A DNA stretch of 64,000 nt from CALANV01 sp036381615 (GCA_036381615.1 DASVCL010000002.1:1-64000); one strand, 5' to 3'; shown: positions 10,560 to 19,455, counted from the first letter of the stretch. Numbers and translations: made by a program. The notes: a model not told the origin generated them from the sequence alone.

Positions 10560-10764
10560 ACGCGGCGTCCGCGCGCTTCGTCGTCTGCTTCTCGACGAAC
10601 CTTTCGATGTGGCTCTTGACCCGGACGATAAGTACCACATAGACGCGCCCTCGCTGTTTTTGATTGGTGATCCGGGTCGGCGTGGCGTCGTTGAGCTGCC
10701 GGCGGCACATCGGTTCGCGGAACGGCGAATTGAGAATCGGATTGTCGACCAACTGGATGCGCAT
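10560..10764 (-). pseudogene. Possible N-terminal remnant of a type III-like restriction enzyme
   Basis: From ATG 10764 the frame begins MRIQLVDNPILNSPFREP, which closely resembles the amino-terminus of BPTD_3080-type/type III restriction endonuclease subunits (NPILNSPFxEPTRHF...). After about 20 residues the resemblance fades into GRVYVVLI and then low-complexity sequence, and no helicase or nuclease domain follows. The reading is a decayed fragment left from a lost restriction-modification locus. It rests on recalled family sequence, so confidence is limited. Confidence 0.4.
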
Positions 10765-10921
10765 GATGCTTCTCGCGGGCCAGGGCTCATGCAAGCACAC
10801 CGCGCCGACGCAACTGTTACGGGCGGGGGTGGTCGGCCACTGCCGCTTGCTGCGGTCTTGTTGCGGTATTGTGCAGCGCAGCAATGCGGTAAGTGATTGA
10901 TATAAAATTATTTTAATGTTC

Positions 10922-10937
10922 TGTTTCACGTGAAACA
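10922..10937. promoter_or_regulatory. parS centromere site 1
   Basis: A perfect 16-base parS palindrome, TGTTTCACGTGAAACA, lies 88 bases before mnmG. ParB binds this site and spreads to form the partition complex moved by ParA. The preceding 60 bases are AT-rich (ATATAAAATTATTTTAATG), and may also hold the mnmG promoter. Confidence 0.95.
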
Positions 10938-11025
10938 TCGCGCGCGGCGGAGCGCCGGCGGCATCATCGTACCGCGCCGCGAACGCCTTTGACCCCTGCC
11001 GGCCTTGCGCCTACATTCCGCCGCC

Positions 11026-12933
11026 ATGAATGGACCCAGGGATCTCGCCTTTGACGTCGTCGTAGTCGGCGGCGGTCATGCCGGCTGCGAGGCGGCAGCG
11101 GCCGCGGCGCGCGTCGGCGCGCGCACGGCGCTGCTGACCCAGGACCCGGCGACGATCGGCGAGATGTCGTGCAATCCGGCCATCGGCGGGCTCGGCAAGG
11201 GCCATCTGGTGCGCGAGATCGACGCGCTGGACGGAATCATGGGCCGCGCCGCTGACCGCGCCGGCATCCAGTTCCGTCTGCTCAACCGCTCCAAGGGCCC
11301 GGCGGTGCGGGGCCCGCGGGCGCAGGCCGACCGCAAGCTCTATCGCGAAGCCGTCCAGGCGCTGCTGGCCGAGCAGGCGAACCTGACCGTTCTCGCCGGC
11401 AGCGCCGAGGACATCGAAATCGGGCCCGATGGCCGGGTCGCGGCCGTGCTGACGGGTGACGGGCGGCGGCTCGCCTGCGGCGCCGTCGTGCTCACGACCG
11501 GCACGTTCCTGCGCGGTCTCATCCATATCGGCGAAGAGAAGATCCCGGCCGGCCGTGCGCGCCGCCACGGCGAGATCGCCGGCGACAATGTCGAGGCGCC
11601 GTCGGTGGGGCTGTCGCGCACGCTCGACCGGCTCGGCTTCCGTCTCGGCCGCCTCAAGACCGGGACCCCGCCCCGGCTCGACGGCCGCACGATCGACTGG
11701 GCCGCGCTCGAGGCGCAGCCGGGCGACGATCCGCCGGTGCCGTTCTCGTATCTGACCGAACGGATCACGACGCCGCAGATCGTCTGCCACATTACGGCGA
11801 CGACGCCGGAAAGCCATGCACTGATCCGGGCCAACCTGCACCGCGCGCCGATGTATTCGGGCCAGATCGCATCGGTGGGGCCGCGCTACTGCCCCTCGAT
11901 CGAGGACAAGGTTGTCCGCTTCGCCGCGCGCGAGCGGCACCAGATCTTCCTCGAGCCCGAGGGCCTCGACGACGACACGATCTATCCGAACGGCATCTCG
12001 ACGTCGCTGCCGCGCGAGATCCAGCTCGCGCTGCTCAAGACCATTCCCGGCCTCGAGCGTGCGCGGATGATCCGGCCCGGCTACGCCATCGAGTACGATT
12101 TCGTCGACCCGCGCGAGCTGCGGCCGACACTCGAAACGAAGCGCCTGCCCGGCCTCTTCCTCGCCGGACAGATCAACGGCACCACCGGCTATGAGGAAGC
12201 GGCGGCGCAGGGACTCATGGCCGGGCTCAACGCCGCCTTTGCCGTGGCCGGCAGCCCTGCCTTCACGCTCGACCGCGCCGACGCCTATATCGGCGTGCTG
12301 ATCGACGATCTCGTGACCCTCGGCACGTCCGAGCCCTACCGCATGTTCACGAGCCGGGCCGAATACCGGCTGGTGCTGCGGGCCGACAACGCCGACCAGC
12401 GGCTGACGCCCAAGGGGCTTGCCGTGGGCTGCGTCGGCCCCGCCCGGGCGCGGGCCTGGGAGCACAAGGCGGCGGCACTGGCGGCGGCCCGTGCGCTGGT
12501 GACGCAGCTCAAGGCGACCCCGCCCCAGCTCGCCCGCCACGGCATCCAGGTGAACCAGGACGGCGTGCCGCGCACGGTGCTGGATCTCCTGGCGCTTCCC
12601 GGCATCCGCATGCCGCGGCTGGCGGCGATCTGGCCCGAGCTCGGCGCGCTCCGGCCCGAGATCGTCGAGCAGCTCGAGATCGACGCCCTCTATCGCGGCT
12701 ATCTCGACCGCCAGGACGGCGACATCCGCGCCTTCCGCCAGGACGAAAGCCTGGCGCTGCCACCCGATCTCGACTACCTCGCGCTGACCGCGCTGTCGAT
12801 GGAGGTGCGGCAGAAGCTGGCCCAGGTCCGGCCGACGACATTGGGCCAGGCGGCGCGGATCTCCGGCGTCACGCCGGCGGCCCTCACCGTCCTGCTGCGA
12901 CACGTGCGCCGGCGCGACCGCGACGCCGCGTGA
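11026..12933 (+). CDS. mnmG: tRNA uridine-5-carboxymethylaminomethyl modification enzyme MnmG
   Basis: A 635-residue FAD enzyme (GidA), the partner of MnmE in U34 modification of tRNA. The N-terminal dinucleotide-binding motif is VVVGGGHAGCEAA (residues 12-24). The conserved MSCNPAIGGLGKGHLVREID block follows, then KTGTPPRLDGRTID and, near the FAD site, TTGYEEAAAQG. The C-terminal helical domain that recruits MnmE is present, ending RRRDRDAA. ATG 11026 was chosen because it directly precedes the conserved start; a TTG 21 bases upstream is possible. A strong terminator hairpin follows at 12991. Confidence 0.97.
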   Translation: MNGPRDLAFDVVVVGGGHAGCEAAAAAARVGARTALLTQDPATIGEMSCNPAIGGLGKGHLVREIDALDGIMGRAADRAGIQFRLLNRSKGPAVRGPRAQADRKLYREAVQALLAEQANLTVLAGSAEDIEIGPDGRVAAVLTGDGRRLACGAVVLTTGTFLRGLIHIGEEKIPAGRARRHGEIAGDNVEAPSVGLSRTLDRLGFRLGRLKTGTPPRLDGRTIDWAALEAQPGDDPPVPFSYLTERITTPQIVCHITATTPESHALIRANLHRAPMYSGQIASVGPRYCPSIEDKVVRFAARERHQIFLEPEGLDDDTIYPNGISTSLPREIQLALLKTIPGLERARMIRPGYAIEYDFVDPRELRPTLETKRLPGLFLAGQINGTTGYEEAAAQGLMAGLNAAFAVAGSPAFTLDRADAYIGVLIDDLVTLGTSEPYRMFTSRAEYRLVLRADNADQRLTPKGLAVGCVGPARARAWEHKAAALAAARALVTQLKATPPQLARHGIQVNQDGVPRTVLDLLALPGIRMPRLAAIWPELGALRPEIVEQLEIDALYRGYLDRQDGDIRAFRQDESLALPPDLDYLALTALSMEVRQKLAQVRPTTLGQAARISGVTPAALTVLLRHVRRRDRDAA

Positions 12934-12990
12934 CGAGGCCGGCAGCTTGACAGGACGACGCCGGCCCCGTTGAATCCGGGCCGGATAAAT

Positions 12991-13030
12991 ACGCCCGCGC
13001 GGACCCGGATCTGCGCGGGCGTTCTGCTTT
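12991..13030 (+). terminator. Rho-independent terminator after mnmG
   Basis: A perfect 10-base-pair stem (12991-13000 with 13013-13022), a 12-base loop and a following TCTGCTTT tract form an intrinsic terminator. It suggests mnmG and rsmG are transcribed separately. Confidence 0.7.
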
Positions 13031-13082
13031 CGGGCTTGGGCCATCCCGGCTGCCGGAACGATGCGGCGGCCACGACGGGCGA

Positions 13083-13275
13083 GAAACGTGAGACAGGTGA
13101 GACACGTGAGACGGGTGGGACGATCGCGACGCGTGCGACGACCGGAACGGCCGGGGCACCGCGACGGGGTGGATCGCAGATTTCGTTTCGCGGATCCGGC
13201 CCGGCGGGCCTAGAACCCATCCCCACCTGTCCCGCCTTTCCCAGATGTCCCACCTGTCCCAGATGTCCCGTCCCG
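13083..13275. repeat. GTGAGAC / TGTCCCA complementary repeat blocks before rsmG
   Basis: 13083-13121 holds four near-copies of GTGAGAC(A/G)(G/C). 13220-13275 holds near-copies of CCCACCTGTCCCAGATGT. The second block is close to the reverse complement of the first, so they could pair into a long imperfect hairpin. The second block runs into the possible rsmG start codons (13245 and 13263) and encodes the first residues of the longer start. Confidence 0.55.
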
Positions 13276-13928
13276 CAGCTTATACCCGCGCACAGTTCGC
13301 GGCCGACGTCCTGGTCGGCTGGCCCGACGATGTTTCACGTGAAACATTGGACCGGCTCGGCCGCTACGAGGCGCTGCTGCGCAAATGGCAGGTGCGCATA
13401 AATCTCGTCGGTCCGGGGACGCTGAACGACGTCTGGCGACGGCACTTCCTCGATTCGGCCCAGCTCTTCCCCCTCATACCGGGGCCGGCCGCCACGCTGA
13501 TCGATCTCGGCAGCGGGGCCGGGTTTCCGGGCCTCGTCCTGGCCATCCTGGCCGGGGCGGTCCGGCCGGGCTTGGCGGTTCACCTGGTCGAATCCGACGC
13601 CCGGAAGGCAGCATTCCTGATCGAGGCCGTGCGTGAGACCGGGGCCGCCGCCAAGGTCCATACGGCGCGGGTGGAGGCGATGGCGGGACGGCTGCCTCCG
13701 GCCGATGTCGTCACGGCCCGGGCCCTCGCCCCGCTCGGCACGCTGCTGGCTCTGGCCCATCCGCTGATGGCCCCTGGGGGGATGTGCCTGCTTCTCAAGG
13801 GCGCCAGGGCCGAGGCGGAGATCGAGGCGGCGCGGCTGGACTGGCGGTTCCGGCTCGACCGCAGGACCAGCCGCTCCGATCCGGACGGTGCCGTACTGAT
13901 CGTGGCGGACATCGCGCCGGCCCGCTGA
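13263..13928 (+). CDS. rsmG: 16S rRNA (guanine-527-N7)-methyltransferase RsmG
   Basis: RsmG (GidB), 221 residues from ATG 13263 or 227 from ATG 13245. It methylates G527 of 16S rRNA with S-adenosylmethionine. The SAM loop is LIDLGSGAGFPGLVLAI and the upstream helix reads LRKWQVRINLVGP. Residues DDVSRETLDRLGRY are encoded by DNA that also contains a perfect parS site. The two candidate starts both lie in a repeat block, and neither has a standard Shine-Dalgarno. It is followed after 17 bases by another parS. Confidence 0.95.
   Translation: MSRPAAYTRAQFAADVLVGWPDDVSRETLDRLGRYEALLRKWQVRINLVGPGTLNDVWRRHFLDSAQLFPLIPGPAATLIDLGSGAGFPGLVLAILAGAVRPGLAVHLVESDARKAAFLIEAVRETGAAAKVHTARVEAMAGRLPPADVVTARALAPLGTLLALAHPLMAPGGMCLLLKGARAEAEIEAARLDWRFRLDRRTSRSDPDGAVLIVADIAPAR
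13331..13346. promoter_or_regulatory. parS centromere site 2, inside rsmG
   Basis: The perfect palindrome TGTTTCACGTGAAACA is embedded in the rsmG reading frame, where it encodes the core of DVSRET. The site is conserved both as protein-coding sequence and as a ParB target. Confidence 0.95.
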
Positions 13929-13945
13929 GCCGGCATCGCACACGA

Positions 13946-13961
13946 TGTTTCACGTGAAACA
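13946..13961. promoter_or_regulatory. parS centromere site 3
   Basis: A third perfect TGTTTCACGTGAAACA lies just after the rsmG stop, about 540 bases before parA. Three identical sites within 3.1 kb form the chromosomal partition cluster. Confidence 0.95.
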
Positions 13962-13991
13962 TCCGGGCCCGCAGCCGGCCCGGCCCCGGCG

Positions 13992-14237
13992 TCAGTCGCG
14001 CCGGTAAGGGTTCTCCAGCGAGTCGACGAGCTGATGCAGCACCGCCCGGAACTGGGCCTCGTCGCAGCCCATCAGTAGCGCGTCCTCGAACGCATCCTGC
14101 GCCAGGCGCCGGATTTCATCCAAGTTGTCGTTGAGGACCTTGATCTTTTCCAGACAGGCGACCGGCTTCCCGTCCGGTCCACGCCAGATCGGTGCCCCGC
14201 CGCTCCTGACCGCTCTCGCATCGTCCTGCTCGCTCAC
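13992..14237 (-). CDS. Conserved small hypothetical protein
   Basis: An 81-residue soluble protein starting from GTG 14237, chosen because GGAGG lies seven bases upstream. The sequence is predicted helical and acidic, with CLEKIKVLNDNLDEIRRLAQ, then DALLMGCDEAQFR and the end SLENPYRRD. No domain was recognised. It lies convergent to rsmG, and its coding start faces away from parA. Its position among parS sites suggests a lineage-conserved neighbour, but no function follows from this. Confidence 0.65.
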   Translation of the reverse strand: MSEQDDARAVRSGGAPIWRGPDGKPVACLEKIKVLNDNLDEIRRLAQDAFEDALLMGCDEAQFRAVLHQLVDSLENPYRRD

Positions 14238-14502
14238 GCCGGTGCCTCCGTCTGCTGTCCCGCTGTCCCGTGTCCCATTGCGGACCCGGAACATGACGAA
14301 ATGGAACATAACGGAATGATGGCCAAAGCCGAACCTCCGTTCGTGCAAAGATCGGTCGCCGCGCCATCATGGCCGTGCGTTCCATCATGAATTGACCCGC
14401 ACTACCCGAACGTAGAAGATGGCCGTCTGACGACTTCCCCGGCCGGACGGACGCGCCCGAGCGTCGCCGCCGCGCATCGGGACAACGAGCCCTCCGGACC
14501 CC

Positions 14503-15351
14503 GTGACGAACAGCCAAGTTTCTGACGGATTTCACAAATCTCCCCGCATCCTTGCCGTCGCCAACCAGAAGGGCGGCGTCGGCAAGACGACGACCGCGAT
14601 CAATCTGGCGACGGCGCTCGCCGCCGTCGGCAAACGCGTCCTCATCCTCGACCTCGATCCGCAGGGGAACGCATCGACCGGCCTGGGCCTCGAGGCAGAA
14701 CAGCGGCAGACCGGTACCTACGACGTCCTGATCGGTGCGGCAGCCATGGCCGCGGCCGTCGTCCCGACGCTGGTGCCGAACCTGTCGATCGTCCCGGCAA
14801 CGGCCGACCTCGCCGGCGCCGAGATCGAGCTCGTCGACCTGGAACGGCGCGAGTTCCGGATTGCGGATGCGTTCGCCGCCGCGCAGGGGATGATCGACTT
14901 CGACTACGTGCTGATCGACTGTCCGCCGGCGCTCGGGTTCCTGACGCTCAACGCCCTCGTCGCCGCGGATGCGGTTCTCGTTCCCCTGCAATGCGAGTTC
15001 TTCGCGCTCGAAGGCCTCTCGCATCTCATCCGCACGATCGAACGCGTTCGCGAGAAATTCAACTCTAGGTTGCAGATCCAGGGTGTCGTGCTGACGATGT
15101 ACGACAAGCGCAACAAGCTCTCCGATCTCGTCGCCGCCGACGTCCGCGGCTTCTTCGGCGACAAGGTCTACGACACCGTCATTCCGCGCAACGTGCGCGT
15201 CTCCGAGGCGCCGAGTCACGGCAAACCGGTGCTTCTTTACGATCTGCGCTGCTCCGGCAGCCAGGCTTACATCATGCTCGCCAGCGAACTCCTCAAGCAG
15301 GAGGCTGCCTCCAAGGCGCCGCCCCCCGGACAACCCGGCGTTGCCGCGTGA
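14503..15351 (+). CDS. parA: Chromosome partitioning ATPase ParA
   Basis: A 282-residue ParA/Soj ATPase. The deviant Walker A is KGGVGKTT (23-30), Walker B is DYVLIDCPPALGFL, and the A' strand is LILDLDPQGNAST. It dimerises on ATP, binds DNA non-specifically and moves ParB-parS complexes towards the new pole. The start is GTG 14503; the 14-residue extension before the core is typical. parB follows after 31 bases in the same operon, and three parS sites lie upstream. Confidence 0.96.
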   Translation: MTNSQVSDGFHKSPRILAVANQKGGVGKTTTAINLATALAAVGKRVLILDLDPQGNASTGLGLEAEQRQTGTYDVLIGAAAMAAAVVPTLVPNLSIVPATADLAGAEIELVDLERREFRIADAFAAAQGMIDFDYVLIDCPPALGFLTLNALVAADAVLVPLQCEFFALEGLSHLIRTIERVREKFNSRLQIQGVVLTMYDKRNKLSDLVAADVRGFFGDKVYDTVIPRNVRVSEAPSHGKPVLLYDLRCSGSQAYIMLASELLKQEAASKAPPPGQPGVAA

Positions 15352-15382
15352 CCGCCTCCTGCGCTTTCGATGACCTGATCCG

Positions 15383-16339
15383 ATGACGAAGGAACACAAC
15401 CAGAAGAAGCAGCTCGGGCGCGGCCTGTCGGCCCTCCTGGGCGATGTCCGCTCGCCGCTTGCCGCCAACACGGCCGGCACCCCGTCCGCCGCCGGGCCGG
15501 CCGCCGCCGCGGGGGGTGCCGCCCCCGCGGCCCGCGGCGGTGCCCGCGCCCTGCCGGTCGCGCAGATCGTTCCCGGCTCGTATCAGCCGCGGCGCGATTT
15601 CGACGAGGCGGACTTTGCCGAGCTCGTCGCCTCCATCAAGGCCCAGGGCGTGCTGCAGCCGATCCTCGTGCGCCGGCACCCCGAGGACGCGACGAAGTAC
15701 GAGATTATTGCCGGCGAACGCCGCTGGCGCGCGGCCCAGGCTGCGCAACTCCACGAGATTCCGGCGCTCGTCCGCGACCTCACCGACCGTGAAGCGCTCG
15801 AGGCCGCGCTCGTCGAGAATCTGCAGCGCCAGGACCTGAACGCGATCGAAGAGGCGATCGCCTATCGCCGCCTGATGGACGAGTTCGGCTACACCCAGGA
15901 GCAGGTCGCGCAGGGTCTCGGCAAGAGCCGGCCCTACATTGCCAACATCGTGCGCCTGCTCGACCTTCCGGCCGAGGTGCAGGCGCTCGTGCGCGACGGC
16001 AAGCTCAGCGCTGGCCATGCGCGGCTTCTGGTCGGCCTGCCCGATGCCGCGAGCGTCGCCGCGCGCATCGTCGCGCAGGGCCTGTCGGTGCGGCAGGCGG
16101 AGGCGCTCGTCAACGCGCTCAAGGCGACGCCGGCATCGTCCAAGCCCGATGGCCGTGCGCGCGACCAAGCAAACGCCGACACGCGCGCGCTCGAACGCAG
16201 CCTGACCGAGGCGCTGGGGCTCAAGGTGCAGATCCAGGCCGGCAAGAGCGGCAAGTCCGGCACGCTCTCGATCCACTACCAGACGCTCGACCAGCTCGAC
16301 GAGCTCCTGGCAAAGCTGACCGGCGCCCCCAAGATATAA
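15383..16339 (+). CDS. parB: Chromosome partitioning protein ParB
   Basis: A 318-residue ParB/Spo0J. The N-terminal ParA-contact motif LGRGLSALLGD is at 11-21, followed by an Ala/Pro/Gly linker (25-55). The CTPase/ParB domain has QPRRDFDEADFAELVASI and the GERRWRA box (111-117). The helix-turn-helix (YTQEQVAQGLGKSRPYIANI) reads parS, and a C-terminal dimerisation domain ends LAKLTGAPKI. It binds the three parS sites described here, spreads as a CTP clamp and stimulates ParA. Confidence 0.96.
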   Translation: MTKEHNQKKQLGRGLSALLGDVRSPLAANTAGTPSAAGPAAAAGGAAPAARGGARALPVAQIVPGSYQPRRDFDEADFAELVASIKAQGVLQPILVRRHPEDATKYEIIAGERRWRAAQAAQLHEIPALVRDLTDREALEAALVENLQRQDLNAIEEAIAYRRLMDEFGYTQEQVAQGLGKSRPYIANIVRLLDLPAEVQALVRDGKLSAGHARLLVGLPDAASVAARIVAQGLSVRQAEALVNALKATPASSKPDGRARDQANADTRALERSLTEALGLKVQIQAGKSGKSGTLSIHYQTLDQLDELLAKLTGAPKI

Positions 16340-16440
16340 GTTTCGTCCGTCCGTAGATCACGCTCGGCTGCGCCGGGTGATCGCGCGTTACCACGAATGC
16401 GCGTCGCGCTTGGTCGCGCCGCCGTGGCGTTGCATTTCGC

Positions 16441-17016
16441 ATGGGCGCTGCGACACGCTTGACGATCACGACCATATGCAGCCGCGTGCTGCCCGCCGCT
16501 CTCGCCGTGTGGCTCGCCGGCGGCGCGGCATTCGCCCAGGAATGCCGCAACGCGACGGTCGACGTGTGCTTCCGGCCCGGCCCGGAGTCGTGCCTCGAGC
16601 AGATCGTCGGCCTGATCAACGGCGCGCAACGCTCCGTGCTCGTACAGGCCTACAACTTCACCTCGCCGCCGATCATCCAGGCGATCGGTCGGGCCGCGGA
16701 GCGCGGCCTCGAGGTGCGGGTCGTGCTCGACAGGGAGAACCGGAAGAGCCGCTACACCGGCGCAACCTACCTCGACAATCACGGCGTTCCCGTGCGCATC
16801 GATGAAAAGGTCGCGATCGCGCACAACAAGGTGATCGTCGTCGACGGCGAGATCGTCGTCGGCGGCAGTTACAACTTCACCGGCAATGCCGAGAAGCGGA
16901 ACGCGGAGAACGTGACGATCATCCGCGACCGCTGCGTCGCCGACCAGTTCGTCCGCAACTTCGAAATGCGCTGGGAAGTCTCGACGCCGTATCAGCGGCC
17001 GGCCCCGACCGGTTGA
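16441..17016 (+). CDS. Secreted phospholipase D-like protein with one HKD motif
   Basis: A 191-residue PLD-superfamily protein like the Salmonella Nuc endonuclease, which works as a homodimer. A signal peptide with likely cleavage after AFA (residue 32) directs it out of the cytoplasm. The single catalytic HKD motif is H128-N-K130-...-D135, followed by GGSYNFT, and the first half has VQAYNFTSPPI. The substrate may be DNA or phospholipid; sequence cannot decide. Cysteines C35, C43 and C51 suggest disulfides in the periplasm. Confidence 0.85.
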   Translation: MGAATRLTITTICSRVLPAALAVWLAGGAAFAQECRNATVDVCFRPGPESCLEQIVGLINGAQRSVLVQAYNFTSPPIIQAIGRAAERGLEVRVVLDRENRKSRYTGATYLDNHGVPVRIDEKVAIAHNKVIVVDGEIVVGGSYNFTGNAEKRNAENVTIIRDRCVADQFVRNFEMRWEVSTPYQRPAPTG

Positions 17017-17049
17017 GCTGCGGGCGCCCTCATCGCCCGCCCGCCGCGG

Positions 17050-17895
17050 CTAGCTTCCGTTCGCCTGCACGACCGGCGGCGGGTAGGTTTTCAGGCCGCG
17101 ACGCACCAGCATCTGCCACGCCTCCTCGGCATCGTCCGCGAAGTCGAACAGGGTCAGGTCGCCGGGCTCGATCATGCCTTCCTCGACCAGCGCCTCGAAG
17201 TTCACGATCCGCGTCCAGTAGCTGCGGTCGAACAGCACGATCGGCAGCTGCGCGATCTTGCCTGTCTGGCGCAGCGTCAGCAGCTCGAACAGCTCGTCGA
17301 GCGTTCCGAAACCGCCGGGAAAGACGACGAGCGCATTCGCCCGCATGGCGAGGTGCATCTTGCGCATCGCGAAATAGTGGAAGCGGAACGTGAGTTCGGG
17401 CGTCGTGTAGGCGTTCGGCTCCTGCTCGCGCGGCAGGGTGATGTTGAACCCGATGGTCGGCGCACCGACCTCCCACGCGCCGCGGTTGGCGGCCTCCATG
17501 ATGCCGCCGCCCCCGCCGGTCGCGATGACGTTGTCGCGCGGGCGGTCCGGCCCATGCAGCGCGCCGCCGCGCTCGGATGCGATGCGGCCGAACCGTCGCG
17601 CCTCATCGTACCAGCGCGTCCGTCGGCCATCGTGGGTCCGCCGGTGGACGTCGTAGCCGCTCTCGTCGCAACGGATGCGGGCGCTGCCGAACACGACGAT
17701 GGTGGAGCGCACGCCCCACGCCCGCAGCGCCTCCTCGGGCTTGGCGTACTCGAGCAGGAACCGGACGCCGCGCATGCTGTCGCGGAGCATGAAATCCACG
17801 TCGAGCGCGGCCAGACGGTAGGTGGGAGAGTTGCGCTGCGCTGCATTGTCGCGCGGCGTTGCCCTGTGAAAGGCCGGTTCGGTCGCGATGGTCAT
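17050..17895 (-). CDS. LOG family (TIGR00730) Rossmann-fold protein
   Basis: A 281-residue protein of the LOG/TIGR00730 family, whose characterised members cleave cytokinin riboside monophosphates or purine nucleotides to free base and ribose 5-phosphate. The core motifs are IATGGGGGIMEAANRGA and PGGFGTLDELFE, with the conserved arginine pair region MRKMHLAMRA. The N-terminal extension (about 90 residues) includes VVFGSARI and a long charged insert, typical of the larger alphaproteobacterial subtype. The start at 17895 precedes the conserved N-terminus; the Shine-Dalgarno is weak. Confidence 0.85.
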   Translation of the reverse strand: MTIATEPAFHRATPRDNAAQRNSPTYRLAALDVDFMLRDSMRGVRFLLEYAKPEEALRAWGVRSTIVVFGSARIRCDESGYDVHRRTHDGRRTRWYDEARRFGRIASERGGALHGPDRPRDNVIATGGGGGIMEAANRGAWEVGAPTIGFNITLPREQEPNAYTTPELTFRFHYFAMRKMHLAMRANALVVFPGGFGTLDELFELLTLRQTGKIAQLPIVLFDRSYWTRIVNFEALVEEGMIEPGDLTLFDFADDAEEAWQMLVRRGLKTYPPPVVQANGS

Positions 17896-18437
17896 GATGC
17901 GATCAGTGTTCCTCGTTTGCCCGCGCGGCCGGCGGCGCCTGAAGGTTCGGGCAGGATGGCATCCGGCATCGATCCCGCCGATGCCACTTGCCGGCTGCGG
18001 GGATCCCAATCCGTCAACCTTACATCCTACGGATGAATTGTGTTGAAATTCCGCTAGCCGGTTTCGACCGGCCGGTCGGGCCGTTCGCCCGCAATCCGCG
18101 CAGGTGCCGGAAAGATGCCGTCCCCCGGCAACAGCACGTCCGCAGCCGCGACCGGTGCCGCGGCCAAGCTGCGGCGGACCGTCCCGGTTTGCATTCGTGC
18201 CATCATTTCTCCATCGTTTCCGTGCTAAGCGTACGGGAACGTCCGCCGGACGGCCGTCAATCTGCGGCGCGAACCGCCGTTCGTACCGGCCGAGTCCTAC
18301 GCTCAAGCTGTTCTCTAGATAGGTTGTTCAATGCAGAGCCCAAGGGCCCTTTCCGCCAAACGGTGCCGCGCGCGGCCCGTCCTGAAGTCAGATGCCGCGA
18401 TCGGCGCGGTGGCGCAGTCAAACTCGGGGGATTCACG
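17896..18437. other. Intergenic region without a credible gene
   Basis: These 540 bases between the divergent LOG and bactofilin genes hold no reading frame with coding character. Two AT-richer patches, about 18010-18055 and 18305-18335, are the likely promoter regions of the two flanking genes. No palindrome or hairpin stands out. Confidence 0.6.
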
Positions 18438-18821
18438 ATGATCCAGGTCAGGGGAGCCAAGAGCGTATCCGATTTCCGGCACGGACCCGCGGAGGAGCCG
18501 AAGGGCTCCGGCGTCTCGATCGGACCAGGGATCGGCTTCAACGGGACGATCGAGGGCGCCGATACGCTGCACGTCGAAACGAGCGTCGAGCTGTCGGTCA
18601 AGTGCCGCGTCCTCGTCGTCATGGAGGGCGGGCATTATCGCGGCTCGGTCGAAGCGGAGGTGGTCGAGGTCCGCGGCCATTTCGACGGCGAGCTCCTGTC
18701 CAAACGGCGTCTCGTCGTCCACGACAAGGCCGTCGTCTCGGGCACGATCCGCTACCGGCAGATCGAGGTCGCGCAGGGCGCGACGCTGTCCGGCTCGTTC
18801 GAGGTCCTGCCGCCGTCCTGA
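18438..18821 (+). CDS. Bactofilin family protein
   Basis: A 127-residue bactofilin, a polymer-forming cytoskeletal protein built as a right-handed beta helix. The family pattern is clear: IGPGIGFNGTIEGADTLHVE, followed by repeating short strands (GGHYRGSVEAEVVEVRGHFDGEL, shown here as alternating hydrophobics and glycines) and AVVSGTIRYRQIEVAQGATLSG. Polar, disordered tails flank the core. Such proteins scaffold cell-wall or stalk enzymes at the membrane without nucleotide. ATG 18438 has GGGGG upstream. No peptidase partner is adjacent. Confidence 0.88.
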   Translation: MIQVRGAKSVSDFRHGPAEEPKGSGVSIGPGIGFNGTIEGADTLHVETSVELSVKCRVLVVMEGGHYRGSVEAEVVEVRGHFDGELLSKRRLVVHDKAVVSGTIRYRQIEVAQGATLSGSFEVLPPS

Positions 18822-18897
18822 GGCGAGACCGCCGGACGTGGCGGCTCGCCGCGACGGCCGCCTGCACCTGATCGTCCGTCGGGGGACCCGGCCGCCG

Positions 18898-19296
18898 TCA
18901 GCTTGGCGCCCGTTTGCGGCGGCGGTCCTGTTCGGCCGCGATCAGGCGAAGCAGGTCGCCGAGGCACCGACCGTACTGGTCGACCGACTCGAGTTCGTCG
19001 GGGGGCAGCGTTCCGTTCGCCAGCACCGTCTCCGCCGCTTCCTTCATTTCCCCAGCGACGACGGCCGCGTGCGCGAGCTGGTCGAACGTCAGCTCATGCG
19101 CGCGGCCGCAGGCGACGTGCTTCAGCGCTTCGAGATACTCGGTTCGCTGCACCGCCTGGGCCGCCGCGCCCGTCAGGCACAGCATGTCGCCGTCAACGCT
19201 GACCGACCACCGGCCGCCGGCCTCGGCGATCAGATAGAGGGTGCCGGTTCGCCCCCTGCCGGCCGTCATCGTCGCGTTCCACTCGATCAGGCTCAT
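18898..19296 (-). CDS. Hypothetical protein
   Basis: A 132-residue soluble protein. The first third is beta-like (TGTLYLIAEAGGRWSVSVDG) and the rest helical (HELTFDQLAHAAVVAGEMKEAAETVL), ending in a basic tail RRRKRAPS. A GAAGGGG Shine-Dalgarno precedes the ATG. No family is recognised. It is convergent with the bactofilin gene and divergent from a small gene at 19456. Confidence 0.6.
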   Translation of the reverse strand: MSLIEWNATMTAGRGRTGTLYLIAEAGGRWSVSVDGDMLCLTGAAAQAVQRTEYLEALKHVACGRAHELTFDQLAHAAVVAGEMKEAAETVLANGTLPPDELESVDQYGRCLGDLLRLIAAEQDRRRKRAPS

Positions 19297-19455
19297 TCAT
19301 GCCCCTTCCGTCGTCGCGGCGGGCCAGCCTGTCCCGATCTCGTTAACACGAAATTAGTGCCAAGCTTGTCCCAAGGTATAATCCGAGAACCTGACCGTGA
19401 CCTTGTGCGGCCGAGCCTGTCTGGACGAAGGTTAAGCTTGAACAAGGGACGACCG

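Noticed and set aside
10110..10790. 226-codon minus-strand frame over 10.1-10.8 kb
   Set aside because: Ser/Arg/Pro-rich composition of a shadow frame; only the separate frame starting at 10764 shows family-like sequence.
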